Origin: Bipolaris cookei
Taxonomy: Eukaryota > Ascomycota > Dothideomycetes > Pleosporales > Pleosporaceae
Assembly (NCBI GenBank): GCA_002286855.1
Contig: NRSV01000019.1
Location: 375,389 to 439,388 of the forward strand
Direction of reading: 5' to 3'
Length of the DNA stretch: 64,000 nt
The notes beneath the pieces were generated by a model. It saw nothing but the letters and a program-made list of their open reading frames with translations. It was not told the DNA's origin and made no database searches. Positions within the stretch are counted from its first letter, which is position 1. Every line of letters begins with the position of its first letter. Of the stretch, positions 56,657-64,000 are shown in pieces. The position numbers were made by a program, and so were the translations under genes.

Positions 56657-58921
56657 CTATTGCTGCGCCTTGGCCTCCTTGCTCTCGGCAGACAAAAGGC
56701 CCTGGTCCGTTGGATAGCGAGACCCGTCTTCTTCTTCAGAGTACAGAGTCTGGTCGCCCTTGCCACCCATTCCTACAAACTCTTCGGGGTGCCGCTGCGC
56801 AGCCGGCTGTTCCTCTGCAACTGCATGTTGCTTGGTCTTGTCCTTTTTGCCGTTGCTCTCTACCACATTCTTCTCGTACACCTTGACCGGATCCTGCCCT
56901 TCGGTGCCTTGAATGACACGCGTTACTTTGACATCGTTGATGCTGCTCAGCATGGTGCGCTCCCGCTGTATCTTACGTTTGGAAAAGTCCAGTTTTGAAA
57001 TTGCGCCTGTCAGGCCGTCGGTGCTGTCGTTGACGTTGATCTTGCCCTGCGTAGTCCATGGATGTTCCAGACACTCATCGACGGTGATGCGTTGCTCCAC
57101 GTCGACAGTGAGCATGCGGTCGATGAGATCTAGTGCAGGGTCGCCCACAGAGTCCCAGTATGGCGATGGATAGTCAAACCGACCCATCTTGATCTGCTGA
57201 GATAATGTGTACGGGTTCTCGACGCTGTATAGCTCATCTGAGAAGGGAGGGAAACCGCACAAGCATATGTACAAAACGACTCCCAATGACCATACGTCGA
57301 CAGCACGTGTGTACCGGCGATGATTTGAGTTTTCTAGAATTTCGGGCGCAACATCTGCCATTGTTAGCATCGGCCTGATGGTAGGCAAGTCAGAACAACA
57401 TACATGATGGAGTACCACACCTGCTTGCGTTAGTGACGAACTCGGATACGACTGAGTCAACTTACAGCGTAGTCGTGAACGACTCTTCGCCAATGATTTT
57501 GGCAAGACCAAAGTCGGCCAGTTTGACAGACAACTCCTTGTCAGTGAGCAGGATGTTCTCAGGCTTGATGTCTCGATGTACAATGTTGCGTTCATGCTGT
57601 TGCGTGTCAGAACAAGACAGGGTGCGAGAGTGCCATGGCTTACCAAGTACTTAACCGCCTGAAACAATTGCACAAAGACCTTGCGAGCCTCATCCTCGGT
57701 CAACCTTTGCTTCATCACGATCCAGTTGAATAATTCGCCCTCTGTCGCCAGCTCAAGAACAAGATAGACTCCATCGTCTTCATCAAATGTGTCTTTGAGA
57801 CAAAGAAGCGCTGGGTGGCTAACGCTCATGAGCACGGCAATCTCCTGCTGCAAGCCCTCCACTTTTGACTTTTCTCCCGGACCGCTGCGCTTCTCAAACT
57901 TCTTGACTGCATGCCTTATGCCTGTTGACTTTTCTGCGCAGAGGTAGACGGATGCAAAATGGCCCTTGCCCAGTTGTTCCTGTATGGTGTACTGCTGTCG
58001 GAACCGGTGTGTGTTGCGCTTGAGCGGGTATCTGAATATGTAACGGGCTTCGTCGAGGATGGCGATTTCATCGCCCTCGCGCAGTTCGCGTCGCTTGTTC
58101 CGCCCGACAAACATGTCGTTGACAAAGGTTCCATTGCCCGACAAGTCCTCGAGTACCGCAACGACGTCGCCCCCCTTTTTCTCTGTGAACAATAGGCAGT
58201 GGCGGTTGGAAACGGTTGGAGAGTTTAGCACCTTGTCTTGGGCATGTCAGAGGAAGCTTGCTACGCATTGCGCCATGGCAGACTTACCGCACTCTCGGTG
58301 GCGGCCTATGAGATATCCGCCCGCGGGAACACCGCGCTCTTGCTTGTCTTTTTCGTAATGCTCTTCCTGGCCCTTGTACTCGCCTTTGCTTACGTGCTCC
58401 TTACCATTGGTCTGTCCGACAATTGTGCTGGGAACTGGACAGGCCTGTCTACGGCGCAGAACCATTACATCGCCAGCACTGCCGTCCATGGGCACCAGAT
58501 AACCCCACACCTCTTCGCCCTCCTCATCCTCGACTGCATATGTCCGGCTTTCAGGCGGATAGACGAACTGCGAAAAGGGCTGAGTATCCGAGGGCGGCGG
58601 CGACGACAGACCACCGCGTGCAGCCTGGCTGGGGCCACGGGGAGAGGGGGGGCTCTGGGTTCCTTCCTTGTGGTCCTGCGAAGGGTCGCCAGTGGATTCC
58701 TTGTTGGTGACGGGCGAAGGCAGAGGGCCCTGCTTCAGACGACTAGCGTTTGCAGGAGGCGAAAGGCCCGAGTGGCGGGTCCTCTTGGGCTCGACTTGCT
58801 CGCCTTGAGACAGCTGTCGCGATTGCAGTGTTAGCAATCCCCCTTGGCCAGTGCATCATCTGGAGCGATGGGGACATACGCGACCTCGCTTGAGCTGACT
58901 TTTCTCTGTTTGCGCCGGCAT
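56657..58921 (-). CDS. CHK2: CHK2-type checkpoint kinase (Cds1/Rad53/PRD-4 family)
   Basis: DNA-damage/replication checkpoint kinase. Six exons: 58921-58880, 58813-58288, 58236-57644, 57596-57466, 57420-57404 and 57354-56657, total 668 aa; introns 45-66 nt. Seen in order: an SQ/TQ cluster with seven sites in the first 95 residues (S8, S16, S59, T66, S76, T91, S95), the target pattern of ATM/ATR kinases; an FHA domain at about 117-250 with GGYLIGRHREC (split by intron 2), SNRHC and LSGNGTFVND; then the kinase domain with GKGHFASV, HAVKKF, HRDIKPEN, DFGLAK and CGTPSYVAPE. The T-loop is assembled from exons 4-6, and exon 5 has only 17 nt. The order SCD-FHA-kinase with one FHA fits CHK2/PRD-4 rather than two-FHA Rad53. 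The Lys/Glu-rich tail may carry nuclear signals. Confidence 0.94.
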
Positions 58922-59308
58922 TCTGACCAAGACGGATGGTGAGTGAGGTGAGCGGGTGGGTCGAGGCAGCGACGGTCAATGCAGGCGGCTCAAACGATCG
59001 CGTCTAGGATAGCATCGTGGAGCAGATGGTTTGTATGGTGGAAGCGAGTAGGACGGCGGAGAGTTGGGGCTACTAGGCTACACTGAGGCCGACTAGCCTC
59101 AGCTGTTCGCATATCCTTGCCAGGCCTCGCTCCAGGCAGCCGAGCCCTGTCTAGCATCTCTTGATGCGACAGGGGCTCGCCTAACTGGCCCGGACAGCTT
59201 CCCCATTGCGACATCAACCTACATACTAATACTGTACGTACACACATACTTGCTTACACTGCACGCTCGTCCGTCATCGTTGCCGTCGACAGTGCGGTAC
59301 ATGAGGTC
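58922..59308. promoter_or_regulatory. Divergent promoter region between CHK2-type kinase and ATG10
   Basis: 387 bp between start codons serve both genes. An out-of-frame ATG at 59301, 8 nt before the ATG10 start, opens an overlapping upstream frame that runs to about 59522. Confidence 0.5.
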
Positions 59309-60064
59309 ATGCCAGTGGCCTTTCCCCACCTTGGCGAAGCCGAGTTTGACCAGGGCTGTGTCCATCTGCTGCAACGGTTCCAGCGCGTGCGCAGCATGCA
59401 GACCGAGTGGCTGTCTGCGGAGAAGATGCACCGACATGGGACCGTCATGCTGCGAATCACCAGGCCCCTCCCGCGGGGTTTGGTCTCTAGCAACAGCTCC
59501 GTGCAAGACGGAGACGGATTGATAGAGGAGCTTGGTGATTTGGCAGAAGACGATGAGGTGGGTTGCTTGCTATGGGGGTAGTAGAGCCGATAGAGCAGGC
59601 CACTCATTGACATGGCATAGGAGGCTCTCAACGAGACTGCAATGCCCCGGGCAATCATCGCCTACGATGCTGTGCTCTCTCCAGTCTACCAAGTCCCAGT
59701 GCTGTACTTTGGCATACAGGACCCACTACATCGCTATCCCCCCACAATGACGACTCTGTACGACCATCTTGTCGTGCCGCACTTCAGGCCCCAGACACAA
59801 GACACCAACACGGGCGTCATTGGAGGCATCTCCATGGCTGTATGGCTAGACATCAACAATGAAAAAACCAGAACTCACATTTGCTAGGAACATCCAATGA
59901 CTAACACACCGGTATTCTTCATTCATCCGTGCCAGACTGCCCAGGTCATGCAAGCTAGCCTACACAAGGACACGACGGCAGAAGCATATCTCATGGCTTG
60001 GATTGGCGCACTAGGCAAACCCGTAGGTCTAAACATACCTCTGGTCCTTGCCCAACAACTGTGA
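59309..60064 (+). CDS. ATG10: ATG10, autophagy E2-like conjugating enzyme
   Basis: Carries ATG12 from ATG7 to ATG5 during autophagosome formation; cytosolic. Exons 59309-59557, 59621-59839 and 59888-60064 give 214 aa; introns 63 and 48 nt. Seen: the family N-terminus FPHLGEAEFDQGC, the core strand YDAVLSPVYQVPVLYF that distinguishes ATG10 from ATG3, and HPCQT with catalytic Cys171 in exon 3 (FFIHPCQTAQVM). The C-terminus (AWIGALGKPVGLNIPL) also matches the family pattern. All three joins keep the frame. The gene is divergent from the checkpoint kinase and convergent with mS29, with only 78 bp between stop codons. Confidence 0.93.
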
Positions 60065-60142
60065 TTGATCCACGTGATGCGTCAACGCGCGCTTGCCATT
60101 GTTGGTAGTAGATGATTTACAAGAATATGTATAGTACAACAA

Positions 60143-61636
60143 CTACAGCCGCATCCGCACACTAGCCCTCTCCAGCTCCCCAATGTTGCCCATGCCCGCC
60201 AAGCTCCACTTCTCCGTCACGAAGCCCTCGTCGACTCGATGCCTCAGCATGCCGCTCTCAGCATAGTACTCCATGATCGATCGCGCCTCCTCCTTGCTTA
60301 GCCCGCCAACCTCAATGACATTGAACTCTGGTGAATTGTCGTGCAGACCCTTGAGAGCCTCCATGACACGAGCGTCCACGCTCTTGTACGGGTTCCATTG
60401 TGGGACCTTGTCGGCCGACACTTTTCGAGCCTGAGCTACTTGGATGCAAAAGTCTAGACCGGAAGACGTAGGAGAGTTCGATTGTGATGTTGCACCCAGA
60501 ACTACTCCGCCATTGGCGAATTTCTTTTGACCAGACAGGTGGTCGACGAAGTGGCGCACAAGTGTCAAATCATGGGCGTGGATGGGCTTCACTTGGGCAG
60601 ACATGTACTCGGAGTGGCGCATGATGTGTGATAGTCCGTCGAGAGCAAGTAGGATTGGAGGGCGCCCCGGCAATGAAAGCTCGTTCCACAGGGCTACGAA
60701 GACTGGCCATGAGACTTCGGGATTGGCTACGCCGAGCGCGACTAGCTCTTTCAACGTTGCCTTTGCAGCGAGCGGGAGAGGAAGGTTGGGCTTTGTGCTG
60801 AGCTTTGTGGCTTGAAGGAATGCACCGTTTGCCTTGAGCATCTGCTGGAGAAGGTTGGCTGTATATGTATCCTGGGTATATTGCAGCGGTTCTGAGTCGG
60901 GGAGAGGAGCATATTCCGTGTGAGCATTGACAAGGTCTTGCGCTGGGTCATGTCAGCGAACATATGTTTCTTGAGTCTTCAATGACACACACATACCTTC
61001 TGGGAGATTAATTACGAACCAGTCGCGCAAGAAGGCCATGGCCAGACCCTGAAGTAACAGAGTGCTCTTCCCACTCATTCTCTCGCCGCACAATATCCTC
61101 CGCACAGTCTTCTTTTGTCCGGCTGTCGAGTCTTCTACGTCCTTGAACAGCTTCGCCAGCTGAACTGTTTCCTTTCGCATCAACACAGCGGGCCGACGGA
61201 AGAGGCTCCATCCTTGGGACGTCTTGAAAGCCTCGACAGCCCTCAGCGCATCCACGACATTTTCCTGTGGTAGGCCCATGACCTTGCCCTCGTTCTTGTC
61301 GCTGAGCACATTGTCCTTGGTCAGGTCTTGCAACGAAGACACTTCAAGCGCATTGTCGTTGCTCAGCACAATGCGCTTTCGCTGAGCCTTTCTTTCGCCT
61401 TGGGCCGGTCTCTTTCCCGTATCGCCCGCGCCAGGCGCCTTCTTGCCCTTTTTGGTGTTGAGGGACTTGACGCCCTTCTTGGGGGCAGCCGCCATGCCCT
61501 TCTTCTTGGCCACGGCGGCATATCGCATCGACGATGTGGAAAAGCAGGCCACATGTGGGCGCAGCAGGCGGGGCACGGCCGGTGTGGCATCAAGCGACAG
61601 CTGTGAAAAGCTGCGCAGACACGTTGAAGGAGGCAT
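60143..61636 (-). CDS. RSM23: Mitochondrial small-subunit ribosomal protein mS29 (DAP3/Rsm23)
   Basis: P-loop GTP-binding protein of the mitochondrial ribosome small subunit. Exons 61636-60997 and 60942-60143 (54-nt intron) encode 479 aa. Seen: a mitochondrial presequence with Arg and hydroxylated residues (MPPSTCLRSFSQLSLDA), a lysine-rich linker (about 42-85), the Walker A motif GERMSGKST at 184-192, a Walker B-like LLALDGLSHIM, and the family's C-terminal region with VIEVGGLSKEEARSIMEYY. The start at 61636 is preferred; a longer in-frame ORF to 61744 would put 36 residues before the presequence. It shares a 219-bp divergent promoter with RRS1. Confidence 0.92.
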
Positions 61637-61855
61637 GACAGGCCAATGACGCTCAGGCCCTCCGCAATGGGCGACTTGTGTGGTGCTGAAGATTGAATTC
61701 TGTGAGGTGATGCCCGCACGCTCGGAGGTCCGCCGCATGTGCACGGGCCCTCGACTTCCAAAAATTATTCTGATCTCTCCGCCTGGGGCGCATCATTGAC
61801 TTTTTGCGCATCCCACGACAAGACAAGACTCGACACATAAATAAAACCAACAACT
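61637..61855. promoter_or_regulatory. Compact divergent promoter of mS29 and RRS1
   Basis: 219 bp between the two ATGs. Pairing a mitochondrial ribosomal protein gene with a cytosolic ribosome-assembly gene would allow joint growth control (inference). Confidence 0.5.
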
Positions 61856-62590
61856 ATGTCAGACACAGAAATGGGCGGTGGCGTCGCATTGGGCGTCACA
61901 TCACCTACGCAATCGCAGCTCGCCGACGAAATCAACGGAGGCGCTATGGACGTCAACTCGGTCGCAGACTCGACCGTCTCAAGCCGACTGTAAGCTGTGC
62001 ATTTTCCCCTCTTGCAAGCCCACTCTTTGCTCACCCGAACCAGCCCTATTGTCGTCGACAAGCCCACGCCTTTTACATTTGATCTGGGAAATCTGCTCGC
62101 AAACGATCCCAACCCCATCCCCTCTGGCGCCGACGAAGAAGCGCTCAAAGTCACTGCCCGCGATGCCGCCCAAGCACTCATCAACCAGCTCCTGTCTACC
62201 TGCCAGGTCAAATCCACCTCGGAAGGTGTGCATCTGGTTCTCCCTGCACCGACCACGCCTCTCCCTCGTGAGAAGCCTATTCCCTCCGCCAAGGAGCCTA
62301 CCAAATGGGAGAAGTTTGCCGCCAAGAAGGGCATCAAGAAGCAGAAGCGCGACAGCAACCTGGTTTACGACGAGACCAAGGGTGAGTGGGTTCCGAAGTG
62401 GGGCTACAAGGGCAAAAACAAAGACGGCGAGAATGACTGGTTGGTCGAGGTTGACGAGAAGAAGGAGCGCGCGACGGGTGAGGCGCATGACCAGAGGGCA
62501 GACAATCGCCAAGAGAGGAAGGAGAGGATTCGAAGGAACCTGAGGAAGCAAAGAGCCAATGAGATCAAGGCTCGCAAGACTGTTGTTTGA
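61856..62590 (+). CDS. RRS1: RRS1, ribosome biogenesis regulatory protein
   Basis: Nucleolar assembly factor that, with Rpf2, brings the 5S RNP (5S rRNA, uL18, uL5) into the 60S precursor. Exons 61856-61989 and 62044-62590 (54-nt intron) give 226 aa, close to yeast (203). Seen: the conserved block VDKPTPFTFDLGNLLANDPNP, PREKPIPSAKEPTKWEKFA with GIKKQKRDSNLVYDE, the WVPKWGYKG motif, and a Lys/Arg-rich C-terminal helix. The start MSDTEMGG at 61856 lies 219 bp from the divergent mS29 ATG. Confidence 0.96.
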
Positions 62591-62984
62591 GCTGCACCGG
62601 TTGACCTTTTCTACGCGAGCATCCTTTCTATCACCACTTGCATTTGGGCGGCGTTTGTCACAATATCTAAATCCAGTACTTTTAGGCTTCAAAATTCGAA
62701 TACTTGCCCCTCTGTTGCTTGGAATATCGCCATATTGTGCACAAGGCTCCTATTCAGTGTCAATCATTACGACTGATACCCTACACTAGCTCTCTCATCA
62801 TCATCAACAACTGAAGTTATTTGCCCAATATGGAACCAAAAACCACATAAATCGACAGTACCTGTACGCCTCGTTTGAATTCCGGCCCAAAAAAGAACCT
62901 CAAGCACGAATCGTAAAAATCTATTATTTGCCCGTATCAGAGTCGCTGTTCCCGTAAATTTAAACCACCAAAAAGCTCCACATG
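62591..62984. other. 3' flank of RRS1, no gene seen
   Basis: AT-rich sequence up to the retroelement fragment. Confidence 0.6.
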
Positions 62985-63847
62985 ACCACTACACCTTGCA
63001 GCTACAGAACAGCCTCACAACGCAGCTTGCAGAAAGGTACTAGGAGTGTTCAAAACAGCTCCAGCTATCCCAACAAGTATCGAAGCCAGCTTGCCGTCAC
63101 CAGCGATACGGCTAAGCCAAACGAATCGAAAATACGCTCTGCGATCTATACAGCTAGCTCTAACCCATCCAATTACGAAAGCTATTGCAAGGCTACAAAA
63201 AACAAGCCTTCATCCATCTAGACGGCCGAACAAGACCAGATAACTACACGCCATCACGAGCTCCATCCCAGCCATCCTAGAGACAGAAAAGATCATCCCA
63301 TATAGGTTCAGACCATGGGATACTCTCAACTACAACATCTCTATATCAAAGAAATCGAAAGAAGAAGAGGCAGCCGCGCACAAAGATTATATCCAAACAA
63401 TAGAGGTTAACTCTATAGTAATCTACTCAGACGCCTCCAAAACGAAAGACGGAGATGGGATAGGAGTAGGCCTAGCAGTCTACAACCCTAACCAAGAAGA
63501 AATATACGCAGAGACAAAGAATATAGGCGAGAACCAACTCGTTTATAATGGAGAGCTTGAAGGCATTACAACGGCCTTCGAGTACGCTGCTAAAACTGCC
63601 ACTAAAGACCAAAATATCTACGTCTACGCTGACAACCAAGCTGCGATCTATAGGCTCCAGAGTCTATCAGATAAGCCTGACCAGCAGTGGGTAATTTGGT
63701 GCCAAAAAGCAGCCAAAGCTATCCTAAACAGAAAAGCGAAGATCTTCTTAAAATGGGCGCCAGGCCATACAGATATCGAAGGAAACGAAAAAGCAGACTC
63801 CTTAGCCAAGGAAGCTACAAAACAAACACCAAAAAAATCACAAACAT
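62985..63847 (+). mobile_element. 5'-truncated LINE (non-LTR retrotransposon) fragment: RT tail and RNase H
   Basis: Two frames. From about 62985 to 63240 the sequence reads as the end of a LINE reverse transcriptase (CRKVLGVFKTAPAIPTSIEA, ALRSIQLALTHPI). After a frame change near 63235-63255 it continues to an RNase H domain with the acidic residues in YSDAS, NGELEG and YADNQAAI, and the His/Asp end in GHTDIEGNEKADSLAKEA. It breaks off at an ambiguous base (63848). The 5' part (endonuclease and RT core) is missing, so it is a dead fragment. The tail style resembles fungal Tad-like elements (inference). Confidence 0.88.
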
Positions 63848-63848
63848 N

Positions 63849-64000
63849 TTTGCGCAATTATATCACGATTTGTTGAGGCGTTACAGCTGCAATACTCATG
63901 AAGCTGTTGTGTTGTGGGTGGGGCGTTGCGCGAACCCGGGCGTTACGCGAACCTCTACTGTAGAGGTGCCGGACGCTAAAACGCCGCGGACGGCAGAACG
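63849..64000. repeat. GC-rich repeat-like sequence after an ambiguous base
   Basis: Sequence character changes sharply after the N at 63848. Two near-copies of GCGTTRCGCGAACC lie at about 63923-63953, followed by an inverted repeat CCTCTAC-T-GTAGAGG at 63952-63966. This may be the edge of another transposable element or a joining artefact. Confidence 0.5.

Noticed and set aside
61878..62543. Long ORFs on both strands over RRS1
   Set aside because: Shadow frames of the RRS1 coding sequence, which has clear family motifs in another frame.

Overview
The window is nuclear DNA of a filamentous ascomycete. Genes carry short spliceosomal introns, mostly 45-75 nt, with GTAAGT/GTATGT-like donors and CTAAC/CTGAC branch signals. 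Gene content is typically fungal: CYP51, a CHK2-type kinase with an SQ/TQ cluster, ATG10, AzgA, PAM17 and LysM repeats. The overall look suggests Dothideomycetes, probably Pleosporales, but that is an inference. No prokaryotic operons, CRISPR arrays or rRNA genes were seen, and no tRNA was found by eye. All exon boundaries below were worked out by hand from splice signals, phase and family conservation.

Layout. 1-8.7 kb: GCK-family kinase (cut by the left edge), a 906-aa unknown protein, and a C2H2 transcription factor, all on the minus strand. 8.7-11.3 kb: gene-free, rich in simple repeats. 11.3-13.2 kb: a vanillyl-alcohol-oxidase-family flavoenzyme. 13.2-16.7 kb: a decayed multi-exon gene. 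16.7-22.6 kb: a lactose-type pair, a GH2 beta-galactosidase and a sugar/lactose permease facing away from each other across an 827-bp promoter. 23.9-34 kb: two small unknown proteins, an F-box protein, a GA4-desaturase/asaB-family enzyme, and an AzgA purine permease in seven exons. 34-38.5 kb: mobile-element territory with a 121-bp TTA-flanked MITE, a degenerate AT-rich stretch and an internally deleted Fot1/pogo element. 38.5-40.5 kb: a methyltransferase-domain protein.

40.5-49 kb is sparse accessory sequence: a decayed LysM gene, another decayed gene, two candidate small secreted proteins and a gene fragment. 49-50.9 kb: a YAT-family amino-acid permease. 53.2-62.6 kb is a compact housekeeping block: PAM17 (mitochondrial import motor), CYP51 (ergosterol synthesis), a CHK2-type checkpoint kinase, ATG10 (autophagy E2-like enzyme), mitochondrial ribosomal protein mS29 and RRS1 (60S assembly). 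CHK2/ATG10 and mS29/RRS1 are divergent pairs, and ATG10/mS29 converge with only 78 bp between stop codons. 63-64 kb: the 3' part of a broken LINE (RT tail plus RNase H) that ends at an ambiguous base, after which an unrelated GC-rich repeat follows.

The clearest functional module is the beta-galactosidase/permease pair, which has the same arrangement as Kluyveromyces LAC4-LAC12 and Aspergillus lac genes. I did not find a convincing wholly new system. The most unusual points are the sub-40-nt intron and peroxisomal signal of the flavoenzyme, the 17-nt microexon in the checkpoint kinase, the readable 63-nt PAM17 intron, and the decayed secreted-protein genes lying near the transposon-rich section.
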